Positions 5,459 to 11,687 of a stretch of DNA of 11,687 nt are shown piece after piece. The stretch's first letter is position 1. The number at the start of each line of letters is the position of its first letter. The stretch lies in assembly GCA_947089305.1 (NCBI GenBank), contig CAMUJQ010000030.1:1-11687 (forward strand). Direction: 5' to 3'. Position numbers and translations under genes: made by a program. Source of the DNA: an uncultured Clostridia bacterium. GTDB taxonomy: Bacteria; Bacillota; Clostridia; Christensenellales; UBA1242. The notes below the pieces were generated by a model. It was not told where the DNA came from. It made no database searches and saw only the letters and a program-made list of their open reading frames with translations.

Positions 5459-5935
5459 ATGAATAATATTAGATTTGAACCAGAAATTTATATAAATGCA
5501 GTTATTAATATTCTACATAAAGAATTTGTTACTATTGAAGAATTAAACACGGTTTTAACAAAATTACAAACTGAATTTAAAAACAATAATATAAATTCTT
5601 ATTTTGACCACTCTCAAAATATGTGTAATGCTTCTAGATTGATGGGCTATGGAATTGAAACCATATATGCTGATGGTACCAAAAACTCCATATTAGGATA
5701 TAAAAATTCTCAAGATTTTTCAACGCATTTTAGATGGGCAGCATGTTTACCAATTGATCATATTGTTATTTTTCGCAATGTTGAAAAAGCCTTACATAGT
5801 CAAACCACTAAACCTATTAAACTTAATAAAATAAAAAGCCAAGAAATTGGCTTTTTATTTTTTTCTTTTAGTTTTAATTACAAACTGAGTTTTGCGAGGT
5901 TGATTTTGTTTTTGCTTTTGTGGCTGTGTAGTTAG
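5459..5935 (+). CDS. Hypothetical protein, reads through its terminator
   Basis: 158 residues, unrecognised. Residues about 1-115 look like real protein: an amphipathic helical N-terminus (PEIYINAVINILHKEF, about 8-23) and a mixed segment with MGYGIETIYADGTK (62-75) and HFRWAACLPIDHIVIF (90-105). No membrane helix or signal peptide is present in this part. The frame then crosses a strong terminator (5828-5861) without a stop, and the last 27 codons are merely the antisense of the neighbouring gene's 3' end (a hydrophobic run, RLILFLLLWL). In the next frame, stops occur at 5797, 5818, 5824 and 5827, so the original end was probably about residue 113-122 and was lost by a frameshift or point change. 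The start has no Shine-Dalgarno but a promoter is placed for a leaderless message. It may be a decaying gene. Confidence 0.45.
   Translation: MNNIRFEPEIYINAVINILHKEFVTIEELNTVLTKLQTEFKNNNINSYFDHSQNMCNASRLMGYGIETIYADGTKNSILGYKNSQDFSTHFRWAACLPIDHIVIFRNVEKALHSQTTKPIKLNKIKSQEIGFLFFSFSFNYKLSFARLILFLLLWLCS
5828..5861. terminator. Bidirectional terminator, 15-bp stem
   Basis: AAAATAAAAAGCCAA (5828-5842), a GAAA tetraloop and TTGGCTTTTTATTTT (5847-5861) pair without mismatch. T-rich tracts follow on both strands. The TAA of the minus-strand gene (5855-5857) lies inside the stem, so this is that gene's terminator; it also blocks the plus-strand ORF before its stop codon. Confidence 0.9.
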
Positions 5936-7447
5936 AGATGTTGTTTCCATCGTACTTATTGTTTCCTCTCTTACAGGCTCAGTCTTAATAGCTGTTACAT
6001 TACTATTTGGCAATGCCTCTACTTCTTCTTGTAAAATTTTGTGATACATTCTATATGCAATTTCATTTAATTTTTCCATCTCTTCTATATCAACTGTAAC
6101 TCTATATTCTAAAGCTGTTTTATCAATATCTTCAGGTTCAGAATCATTCTTAATAAGAGAATAATAATGGAATTCATCCGTTGCTGGATCATAAAGATAA
6201 TTCATGTGAACAAGTGCGTTACGCATAAGTTTAATTGTATTCGAGCAATTTCTATCTGTTACTTTCTCTTCATTTTTCTCATACATTGCAGAAGCAATTG
6301 ATTTTACAATATCATTGTTAGCAAATTTATCAAGACAATCCCTTGCTTCAAAACACTCCAATAAACTCACAAGCTGAGTAGTTAAAAGCTCTTGATAAAT
6401 ATTATCTAATTTAGCACAGTATAAAGCTCTTGCAACATTTTCAGCTTTATCACTATCTTTTTTAGTATAGCCTTTAATTGCATTTGTAATTAAATCTTTT
6501 TGACACGCTTTTAAATTTGCTTTTGATATGCTAATTGCTTTAACGGTATTTTCTAAATCATCTAGCCTATAATTAACAATTGAAGGAAGCAAACATGTTT
6601 TAGTAAGTGCTGTTTTAGTTGCAAAATTAGAAAGCGTTTTTTCTGTTTCATCTGAAAGCAAATTAATTAAATCAGAATCATAAAAACTTATTATATCTTC
6701 AACTATATTTTGATATGTTTTTGATTTAATATTATCCATTAAATTTTTGTTTATAATTTCCTTTGTATTTAAATCATACTCGTAAGCTTCTCCATCTTTT
6801 GGAGAAGTAATTGCTAAATTTCTTTTTTTAAAATATTTAGAAACTAAATTATTAATTTTCACTATTTTATTTAAGTTAATAGGAATATCATAAATAAGTG
6901 GTTCAAGTTCGCCTTTCTTTTTCGCAAAATAACCATATCTGAGTTTAATTCTAATTGTTGAAAGTTCTGCGATTTTATCTGCAGTAATAACTCCTTCCTT
7001 TTTTTGCCACGCATTTTTAATATACTTTAACTGTGATACCCCATAAGCTTGTTTTAGTAATTTTCTATAACCATCAAAATCAAATGAGCCTTCAGATTGG
7101 CCATGAGCAATAGAATTACAAATTCCAACAAATAAATCTTTTGCTGAAATATTCGCAAGTTGTGGATATTCACCTGTAATTTCCTTTCTTAAAGCTTTAA
7201 AGGCTTCATCTTGTTGCAAACCAACAAAATCTATTCTACTCATTTTATCTCTTATATAAGTTACAAATTTTCTACGCCTTAAAGCAAGTTGCAAAATAGT
7301 TGGAATAAGTTCTTGATCTTCAACTTTTCCATGAACACCTTCACCAAGATATTCAACTTCTTCGTTATATAATTTTCTAAAAGCATTAACACCTTCGTGA
7401 AGTTGTTCATTGTATTTCTGCTCGTTTCTAATATCAACTAATTTCAT
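5855..7447 (-). CDS. Unrecognised protein with HEPN-like motifs
   Basis: 530 residues, predicted soluble and largely helical; I do not recognise a named family. Two short segments resemble the active-site helix of HEPN domains: IKLMRNALVH (405-414), where R409-N410-x3-H414 fits the RX4H (RN-x3-H) signature, and LFVGICNSIAHG (105-116), where N111 and H115 fit but Cys110 replaces Arg. The latter reads like the RNxxAHG turn of HEPN proteins. What follows each motif (a hairpin-like stretch, then a helix such as MEKLNEIAYRMYHKI at 457-471) also suits a HEPN fold. HEPN proteins are often RNases or partners of nucleotidyltransferases in defence or toxin systems; RNase activity here is inference only. 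The last 50 residues (about 481-530) are a low-complexity basic tail. AGAGG precedes the ATG; it has its own promoter and terminator and appears monocistronic. No CRISPR array, antitoxin or nucleotidyltransferase gene lies nearby. Confidence 0.75.
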   Translation of the reverse strand: MKLVDIRNEQKYNEQLHEGVNAFRKLYNEEVEYLGEGVHGKVEDQELIPTILQLALRRRKFVTYIRDKMSRIDFVGLQQDEAFKALRKEITGEYPQLANISAKDLFVGICNSIAHGQSEGSFDFDGYRKLLKQAYGVSQLKYIKNAWQKKEGVITADKIAELSTIRIKLRYGYFAKKKGELEPLIYDIPINLNKIVKINNLVSKYFKKRNLAITSPKDGEAYEYDLNTKEIINKNLMDNIKSKTYQNIVEDIISFYDSDLINLLSDETEKTLSNFATKTALTKTCLLPSIVNYRLDDLENTVKAISISKANLKACQKDLITNAIKGYTKKDSDKAENVARALYCAKLDNIYQELLTTQLVSLLECFEARDCLDKFANNDIVKSIASAMYEKNEEKVTDRNCSNTIKLMRNALVHMNYLYDPATDEFHYYSLIKNDSEPEDIDKTALEYRVTVDIEEMEKLNEIAYRMYHKILQEEVEALPNSNVTAIKTEPVREETISTMETTSLTTQPQKQKQNQPRKTQFVIKTKRKK

Positions 7448-7464
7448 TTTAACCTCTTAAATAA

Positions 7465-7493
7465 ATTTTAACATATTATATAATTTTTATCAA
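7465..7493 (-). promoter_or_regulatory. Promoter of the HEPN-like gene
   Basis: On the minus strand, TTGATA (7488-7493) and TAAAAT (7465-7470) are 17 bp apart, giving a start near 7458 and a leader of about ten bases carrying the AGAGG site. It sits directly after the GNAT gene's terminator, so the gene is transcribed separately. Confidence 0.65.
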
Positions 7494-7505
7494 TAGATAC
7501 AAATA

Positions 7506-7533
7506 AAAAGTGTAAAATTAAATTTACACTTTT
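7506..7533 (-). terminator. Terminator of the glnS-GNAT operon
   Basis: AAAAGTGTAAA (7506-7516) pairs with TTTACACTTTT (7523-7533) around a 6-nt loop, followed on the minus strand by TTTTTATTTG. The GNAT stop codon (7532-7534) overlaps the stem. Confidence 0.8.
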
Positions 7534-7987
7534 ATTTTTTAATTTTCCAGTTTTTTCTTTCATCGTCTATTAATGAACTAGTGTTAAAATTTGTAGAAAA
7601 TTTATCCCAAAACATTTTTGCTCTTTGATTTGTTAAACAAGTAGAAAACTCAAAATCTCCATCAAATAAATTAATAATTGTATTTGCAAACCAAATTGCA
7701 TTTCCATCTTTTCTAAAATCTGGACGAACATAAAACTCTGCAACTTCAAATAACTTATCATCCAACTTGCGAATTAAACTCATTCCAGCAATTTTATTGT
7801 CAACCTTTAAATAAATAGGATAACGAGATTTTTCTTCAAAATAGCAATCAAACCACTTATAAATTGGTTTGCCGTTTTGCGCGAATTCTATATCCTTATC
7901 AAACTTAGATAATTCAATTAAATATTCGTTTAAAATTTCTCGCATTTCTTCTCTTTGTATTTTTTCCACAATTTCAATATTACGCAT
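7532..7987 (-). CDS. GNAT-family N-acetyltransferase
   Basis: 151 residues with the GNAT fold order: N-terminal helices, a KIAGMSLIR strand (about 65-73), the central strand EVAEFYVRP (81-89), the acetyl-CoA pyrophosphate loop RKDGNA (92-97, fitting R/Q-x-x-G-x-A), the following helix IWFANTIINLF, and the late TNQRAKMFWDKF segment (119-130), which in this family holds the Asn and aromatic residues near CoA. The donor is expected to be acetyl-CoA; the acceptor is unknown. AAGGAA precedes the ATG by about eight bases. It begins 27 bp after glnS with no terminator between, so the two are co-transcribed, but this does not by itself link its substrate to GlnRS. Confidence 0.87.
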   Translation of the reverse strand: MRNIEIVEKIQREEMREILNEYLIELSKFDKDIEFAQNGKPIYKWFDCYFEEKSRYPIYLKVDNKIAGMSLIRKLDDKLFEVAEFYVRPDFRKDGNAIWFANTIINLFDGDFEFSTCLTNQRAKMFWDKFSTNFNTSSLIDDERKNWKIKK

Positions 7988-8014
7988 ATTTTTTCCTTAT
8001 AACATAAGTATATT

Positions 8015-9691
8015 TTATTTAGTTTTAAAACCATCTTTTAAACTAACGATACTATTAAAAATTAAATTGTCTTTTGTTGAATCAGGGTCAAGTGAATAAT
8101 AACCTTTTCTAACAAATTGAAATTTATCTAATACCTTAGCATTCAAAATAAATTTTTCAGCTAAAGCATTTGTTTCTATCAAACTATTTTCTTCAAGTAA
8201 ATCTTCAAGTTCAATTCCATCATTTAATGCTTTATCTGGCTCTAAATATTCTTCCTTAGTTAAGTTTTTAAAATTTCTTATTGTTATTTTAACTGCATTA
8301 TTTTTTGCAACAAAGTGAATTGTTCCTTTAACTTTAATTCCACTATTATCATTACCACTTCTTGTTTCAGGCAAATATTCGCATTCTAAATAATCTATAT
8401 CACCATTATTCTTATAAACAACATTATTACATTTAATAATATAAGCATTTTTAAGACGCACCATTCCCCCTAACACAAGTCTATTATATTTAGGAGGAGG
8501 ATTTAAACTAAAATCTTCTTTCTCAATGTATAATTCATTACTAAATACGCTTTTATGTTTTGTTGAACTTTCTAAACTAGGATTATCTTCAACAAATATT
8601 TCTTCATCTGCTACTAAGTTTGTTATTTTAACTTTTAAAGGATCTAAAACAACCATAGCACGGGTTGCAACTTTATTTAAGTCTTCTCTAACAAAATAAT
8701 CAAATTGTTGTTTTGGAATTAAGCTATCAACTTTTGTAACGCCAAGTGATTTAACAAAATTTTTAACTGCCGCTGCAGTAATTCCTCGTCTACGCATACC
8801 AGCTATTGTAAAAAATCTTGGATCATCCCAGCCCATAACTTTACCGCTGTTAACTATGCGTTTTAAATAACGTTTTCCAAGTAAAACATTTTCAATGGCA
8901 AGTTTAGAGAACTCCATTTGGCGCGGTAAATATTTTTTACCTGGAAAAGCATTTTCAACAAACCAATTATAAAGCGGTCTATGATCTTCAAATGAAATAT
9001 CACATAAACTATATGTTATTCCTTCTAAAGCATCTTCAATAGGATGTGCAAAATCATACATAGGATAAATACACCACTTATCGCCTACTTTATAGTGATG
9101 AACACGCATTACTCTATACATAACAGGATCACGCATATTCATGTTAGGATGTGCCATATCAATTTTTGCACGTAAAGTAATTGAGCCATCTGGATATTTT
9201 CCAGCGCGCATAGCTTCAAACATTTTTAAACTTTCACTTGCTTCTCTATTACGATAGGGACTATTCTTACCTGGTTCAGTTAAAGTTCCACGTGTTTTAC
9301 TGACTTCATCTCCACTAAGTTCACATACATATGCAAGTCCACGTTTTATAAAGTCACAAGCTATTTCATACATTTTTTCAAAATAAGCTTCACTACTATA
9401 AATTACATTTTTAGGTGTATACCCTAACCATTTTAAATCATCAACATAACTATCAGCAAAATCACCATCTTCTTTTGTTGGGTTTGTATCATCCATTCTT
9501 AAATTTGTATATCCACCAAATTTAATTGCTGTTTCAAAATCTATTGTCCATGCTTTTACATGCCCAATATGCCAATGTCCACTTGGTTCTGGTGGACAAC
9601 GTGTTATAACTTCTTTATTTTTTCCAGCTTTTAAATCTTCAATAATTGCTTCTTCAATAAAATTCTCAGCCTTTATTTCCTCTAAATTCAT
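8015..9691 (-). CDS. glnS: Glutaminyl-tRNA synthetase
   Basis: Class I synthetase that charges tRNA-Gln with glutamine directly. 558 residues from the preferred ATG at 9691, close to the 554 of E. coli GlnRS. Numbered from that start: ATP-binding HIGH (41-44) within CPPEPSGHWHIGH; the RMDDTNP strand (65-71); the acceptor-end insertion with YPMYDFAHPIEDALEGITYSL (about 209-229), which carries the Gln/Glu-type recognition signature; LGKRYLKR (271-278) in the place of the MSKRKL loop; GWDDPR (287-292) and RRRGIT; then the two beta-barrel anticodon-binding domains, ending FQFVRKGYYSLDPDS and an FNSIVSLKD strand. An in-frame ATG at 9703 exists, but the Shine-Dalgarno GGAGA (9697-9701) overlaps it and is well spaced for 9691. 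Many Bacillota lack GlnRS and use GatCAB, so direct charging is worth noting. Confidence 0.95.
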   Translation of the reverse strand: MNLEEIKAENFIEEAIIEDLKAGKNKEVITRCPPEPSGHWHIGHVKAWTIDFETAIKFGGYTNLRMDDTNPTKEDGDFADSYVDDLKWLGYTPKNVIYSSEAYFEKMYEIACDFIKRGLAYVCELSGDEVSKTRGTLTEPGKNSPYRNREASESLKMFEAMRAGKYPDGSITLRAKIDMAHPNMNMRDPVMYRVMRVHHYKVGDKWCIYPMYDFAHPIEDALEGITYSLCDISFEDHRPLYNWFVENAFPGKKYLPRQMEFSKLAIENVLLGKRYLKRIVNSGKVMGWDDPRFFTIAGMRRRGITAAAVKNFVKSLGVTKVDSLIPKQQFDYFVREDLNKVATRAMVVLDPLKVKITNLVADEEIFVEDNPSLESSTKHKSVFSNELYIEKEDFSLNPPPKYNRLVLGGMVRLKNAYIIKCNNVVYKNNGDIDYLECEYLPETRSGNDNSGIKVKGTIHFVAKNNAVKITIRNFKNLTKEEYLEPDKALNDGIELEDLLEENSLIETNALAEKFILNAKVLDKFQFVRKGYYSLDPDSTKDNLIFNSIVSLKDGFKTK

Positions 9692-9710
9692 AATCTTCTC
9701 CATGCTTGTT

Positions 9711-9740
9711 ATTTTAACATAAATTGCTTATTACTTGCAA
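9711..9740 (-). promoter_or_regulatory. Promoter of glnS operon
   Basis: On the minus strand, TTGCAA (9735-9740) and TAAAAT (9711-9716) are 18 bp apart. Transcription would start near 9704, giving a very short leader that holds the GGAGA site and leaves no room for a T-box or riboswitch. Confidence 0.6.
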
Positions 9741-9778
9741 ATAAATTAACAAATAATATAATATATTTTTTCAACAAA

Positions 9779-9832
9779 AAAACTGATACAAATTTTAAGT
9801 TGTCGACTACACTTAAAATTTATAACAGTTTT
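9779..9832. repeat. Large inverted repeat between glnS and glyS
   Basis: An outer 7-bp arm (AAAACTG-type, 9779-9785 with 9826-9832) and an inner perfect 11-bp arm (AAATTTTAAGT 9790-9800 with ACTTAAAATTT 9811-9821) are separated by 4-nt internal loops; the apical loop contains GTCGAC. On the minus strand seven T directly follow, as in a terminator, and on the plus strand a T-rich stretch follows. No gene reads into it from either side. It could be a bidirectional terminator that insulates the divergent promoters, the end of an unseen small RNA, or an operator. From its right edge to 9968 the sequence is AT-rich with nothing else I can identify. Confidence 0.7.
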
Positions 9833-9968
9833 GTTGTTTTATTTTTTTGCGCAACAAAAATAAAATAGTTTATAATTTTCTCACAAAAATAAACTAATAT
9901 TAATTTATCACATTTTTTTACAAAAATCAAACAATTTTCTATTATTTTTAAAAATATTATAAAATTTA

Positions 9969-9998
9969 TTGACAAAACTTCAATTTTAAGTAATATAT
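9969..9998 (+). promoter_or_regulatory. Promoter of the glyS T-box leader
   Basis: A perfect TTGACA (9969-9974) is followed by TAATAT (9991-9996, spacer 16) or TATATA (9993-9998, spacer 18); the exact -10 box is ambiguous. The start would be near 10003-10006. The spacer contains AATTTTAAGT, also found in both arms of the inverted repeat at 9779-9832. Confidence 0.65.
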
Positions 9999-10004
9999 AA
10001 AATA

Positions 10005-10158
10005 TAGTGATGACGAAGGTTGGCAACTTCTGAGCTAAACGCGGGTCGGCGATTAAAGACGTTAATGAAGGTGGATTTCCCACGAATTAGGGTGGAACAG
10101 CGAAAATTAAATTTATCGCCCCTATGTTAAGTTTATATAGCTTACATAGGGGCTTTTT
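10005..10158 (+). promoter_or_regulatory. Glycine T-box riboswitch leader, short Stem I
   Basis: The leader ahead of glyS controls transcription according to tRNA-Gly charging. The T-box core is AGGGTGGAACAGCG (10089-10102; consensus AGGGUGGNACCGCG). Its TGGA pairs with the UCCA end of tRNA-Gly, matching discriminator U. The antiterminator is complete: TAGGG (10088-10092) with CCCTA, bulge TGGAACA, then GCGA (10100-10103) with TCGC; these 3' arms are also the 5' arm of the terminator at 10118, so the two structures exclude each other. Stem III is probably GTGG/CCAC (10071-10082). Stem I appears to be closed by TGACG (10011-10015) and CGTTA (10060-10064), only 54 nt. A GGC at 10048-10050 is a possible Gly specifier, but I could not fold Stem I fully. 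The core has A where the consensus has the second C of ACC. Confidence 0.85.
10118..10158 (+). terminator. T-box attenuator terminator
   Basis: GCCCCTATG with a bulged T and TAAG (10118-10131) pairs with CTTACATAGGGGC (10141-10153), followed by five T. It forms when charged tRNA-Gly fails to stabilise the antiterminator. Confidence 0.9.
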
Positions 10159-10188
10159 ATATGTAGGCACAAAAATTAGGAGGTATTT

Positions 10189-11562
10189 ATGACAGAACTA
10201 AAAAATTTAGACAAAATTGTTAACCTTTGTAAAGGCCGTGGATTCGTTTTTCCAGGGAGTGAAATTTATGGTGGATTTGCAAACACTTGGGATTATGGTC
10301 CAGTTGGAAATGAACTTAAAAAGAATGTTAAAAATGCATGGTGGAAACGCTTTGTGCAAGAAAGCCCAAACACATATGGTGTTGACGCTGCAATTTTAAT
10401 GAATCCACGAGTTTGGGATGCAAGTGGCCACACTCAAAACTTCTCTGACCCACTTATGGACTGCAAAGAATGCAAACAACGTTTTCGCGCTGATAATTTA
10501 ATTGAAGATAACTCTAAAGGCAAAGTTAGTGCTGAAGCCATGACAAATGAACAAATGGAAAATTACATTGCTGAGCACAAAGTTAATTGCCCAAACTGTG
10601 GTAAATTTAATTGGAGTAACATTCGTCAATTTAAACTTATGTTTGAAACTAGCCGTGGAACAGTTGAAGGTCAAAAAGATGTTGTTTATCTTCGCCCTGA
10701 AACTTGCCAAGGTGAATATGTAAACTTTTTAAATGTTCAAAGAACTGCTCGAGCAAAAGTACCTTTTGCAATTGCTCAAATTGGTAAAAGTTTTAGAAAT
10801 GAAATTACTCCTGGAAACTTCCTTTTTAGAACAATTGAATTTGAACAAATGGAACTTCAAATGTTTTGCAAAGAAGAAGAAAGTTTTAAAATTTATGACG
10901 ACTATAAAAAACAAGCTCGCGAATTTTTACTTAATTTAGGGTTTAAAGAAGAACACTTAAAATATCACGATCACGAAAAACTTGCTCACTATGCAAAAGC
11001 CGCTTGCGATATATTCTATAAATTCCCTATTGGCTTTTCTGAACTAAATGGTATTCACCATCGCTCTACTTGGGATTTAAGCCGTCATAGCGAATTTAGC
11101 GGAAAAGCAATGCAATATGTAGACCCAGTTACTAACGAAAAATTTACGCCAAATGTTATTGAATATTCAATTGGTGCAGATAGACTTACACTTGCAGTTT
11201 TGTGTGAAGCTTACGACGAAGAAACTTTAGAAAATGGTGAAACTCGCGTAGTGCTACACTTCCACCCTGCTCTAGCACCTTACAAAGTTGCAATTCTTCC
11301 TCTTCAAAAGAATCTTGGAGAAAAGGCACGTGAAGTTTACGCAAAACTTTCTAAAGAATTTATGTGCGATTACGACGAAGCAGGTTCAATAGGTAAACGT
11401 TATCGCCGTGAAGATGAAATTGGAACTCCATTCTGTGTAACAATAGACTTTGATACACTTAACGACAACACCGTAACAATTCGCGACCGCGATACAATGG
11501 AACAGATTCGCTTACCAATTGATGACCTTGTTGACTATGTTTCAACAAGAATTAAATTTTAA
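10189..11562 (+). CDS. glyS: Glycyl-tRNA synthetase, single-chain dimeric type
   Basis: 457 residues, normal length for the homodimeric class II GlyRS (the type not split into alpha and beta subunits). It activates glycine with ATP and loads tRNA-Gly. Visible parts: N-terminal GRGFVFPGSEIYGG and TWDYGPVG (16-40), class II motif 1 region; a zinc-binding insertion with C92-x2-C95 and C134-x2-C137; LRPETCQG (168-175); motif 2 with FRNEITPGNFLFRTIEFEQME (202-222); SELNGIHHRSTWDLSRHSEFSG (284-305), glycine pocket; motif 3 YSIGADR (326-332), where Tyr326 replaces the usual Pro; and the C-terminal HGTP anticodon-binding domain (about 364-455) with GSIGKRYRREDEIGTPF. TTAGGAGG, seven bases before the ATG, is a strong ribosome binding site. 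Controlled by the T-box leader; transcribed away from glnS; followed by its own terminator. Confidence 0.97.
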   Translation: MTELKNLDKIVNLCKGRGFVFPGSEIYGGFANTWDYGPVGNELKKNVKNAWWKRFVQESPNTYGVDAAILMNPRVWDASGHTQNFSDPLMDCKECKQRFRADNLIEDNSKGKVSAEAMTNEQMENYIAEHKVNCPNCGKFNWSNIRQFKLMFETSRGTVEGQKDVVYLRPETCQGEYVNFLNVQRTARAKVPFAIAQIGKSFRNEITPGNFLFRTIEFEQMELQMFCKEEESFKIYDDYKKQAREFLLNLGFKEEHLKYHDHEKLAHYAKAACDIFYKFPIGFSELNGIHHRSTWDLSRHSEFSGKAMQYVDPVTNEKFTPNVIEYSIGADRLTLAVLCEAYDEETLENGETRVVLHFHPALAPYKVAILPLQKNLGEKAREVYAKLSKEFMCDYDEAGSIGKRYRREDEIGTPFCVTIDFDTLNDNTVTIRDRDTMEQIRLPIDDLVDYVSTRIKF

Positions 11563-11564
11563 TT

Positions 11565-11594
11565 AAAAACTATGCACAATGCATAGTTTTTTTT
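11565..11594 (+). terminator. glyS terminator
   Basis: AAAAACTATGCA (11565-11576) and TGCATAGTTTTT (11580-11591) form a perfect 12-bp stem with a CAA loop, followed by more T to 11594. It starts within three bases of the glyS stop. Confidence 0.92.
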
Positions 11595-11605
11595 AAAATC
11601 TAAAA

Positions 11606-11634
11606 TTGACATTATTATATTTTTATGATATAAA
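11606..11634 (+). promoter_or_regulatory. Promoter of the gene at the right edge
   Basis: A perfect TTGACA (11606-11611) and TATAAA (11629-11634) are 17 bp apart, with the start predicted near 11641. Confidence 0.8.
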
Positions 11635-11651
11635 ACAATTAAGGAGTTGTT

Positions 11652-11687
11652 ATGATAAACAAAACAATTAATATTGACATTGATGTT
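11652..11687 (+). CDS. Start of a gene cut by the window edge
   Basis: Only the first 12 codons (MINKTINIDIDV) are inside the window, too few to identify. The call rests on AAGGAG (11641-11646), five bases before the ATG, and on the strong promoter just upstream. The alternating polar and aliphatic residues suggest a first beta strand, but no function can be given. Confidence 0.7.
   Translation, partial: MINKTINIDIDV

Noticed and set aside
5855..7447. A Cas13-like effector, given two HEPN-like motifs
   Set aside because: It is much shorter than Cas13, one motif lacks Arg, and no CRISPR array or direct-repeat cluster exists in the window; the HEPN resemblance is kept only as a motif-level observation.
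9820..10083. An 87-codon minus-strand open frame in the glnS-glyS intergenic region
   Set aside because: It is antisense to the T-box leader and AT-rich DNA, with a composition of random Ile/Phe/Lys/Leu and no ribosome binding site.
10005..10158. A glycine-binding riboswitch ahead of glyS
   Set aside because: The AGGGTGG core and the paired antiterminator/terminator are diagnostic of a tRNA-sensing T-box, and no tandem glycine aptamer is seen.
1..11687. UGA recoding as in mollicutes
   Set aside because: Trp residues are encoded by TGG, and the conserved genes have normal lengths under the standard code.

Overview
The window is AT-rich DNA, most likely from a low-GC Bacillota (Firmicutes), perhaps an uncultured clostridial or related gut lineage. 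This rests on consistent AGGAG-type ribosome binding sites, TTGACA/TATAAT-type promoters, hairpin-plus-T-tract terminators, tRNA genes with encoded CCA, a T-box leader, and single-chain GlyRS. The exact taxon cannot be read from the sequence. The standard code fits: Trp is TGG and genes end in TAA or TAG.

Layout, left to right. (1) 1-907, minus strand: a strong promoter drives tRNA-Thr(CGT), then a small stand-alone YqfO/NIF3-insert protein and a Nudix hydrolase cut by the window edge. No terminator separates the tRNA from the downstream gene. (2) 983-1903, plus: a DUF308/HdeD-like membrane protein with a 130-residue Lys/Ser/Asn/Gln/Thr-rich tail. It converges on (3) 1905-4991, minus: a four-gene operon of two tandem paralogous two-helix membrane proteins of unknown function, a YfbR/HDDC2-like HD hydrolase and the 23S rRNA uracil methyltransferase RlmD. 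Two of its junctions are stop-abutting-start (TAAATG). A hairpin made from the two gene ends terminates both directions. (4) 5069-5458: back-to-back promoters for that operon and for tRNA-Leu(CAA). The tRNA is followed by a terminator, a GC-rich string of four hairpins, and a second copy of the tRNA 3' end plus terminator. Parts of the hairpins copy the tRNA arm sequence. (5) 5459-5935, plus: a hypothetical ORF with an apparently leaderless promoter and no stop before its terminator. (6) 5855-7447, minus: a 530-aa unrecognised protein with one clean RX4H HEPN-like motif and a second, degenerate one. (7) 7532-9691, minus: glnS followed by a GNAT acetyltransferase, one operon. (8) 9704-10188: a 485-bp divergent regulatory region with the glnS promoter, a large inverted repeat, an AT-rich stretch (9833-9968) in which I see nothing definite, the glyS promoter and a short T-box leader. 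(9) 10189-11562, plus: glyS with its own terminator, then a strong promoter and the first 12 codons of a further gene.

The theme is translation: two aminoacyl-tRNA synthetases, two tRNAs and an rRNA methyltransferase, with small accessory genes between. No CRISPR array, transposase, integrase or phage gene is present. The most unusual parts are the tRNA-Leu-derived mosaic, the HEPN-like protein, the compact T-box and the terminator-traversing ORF.
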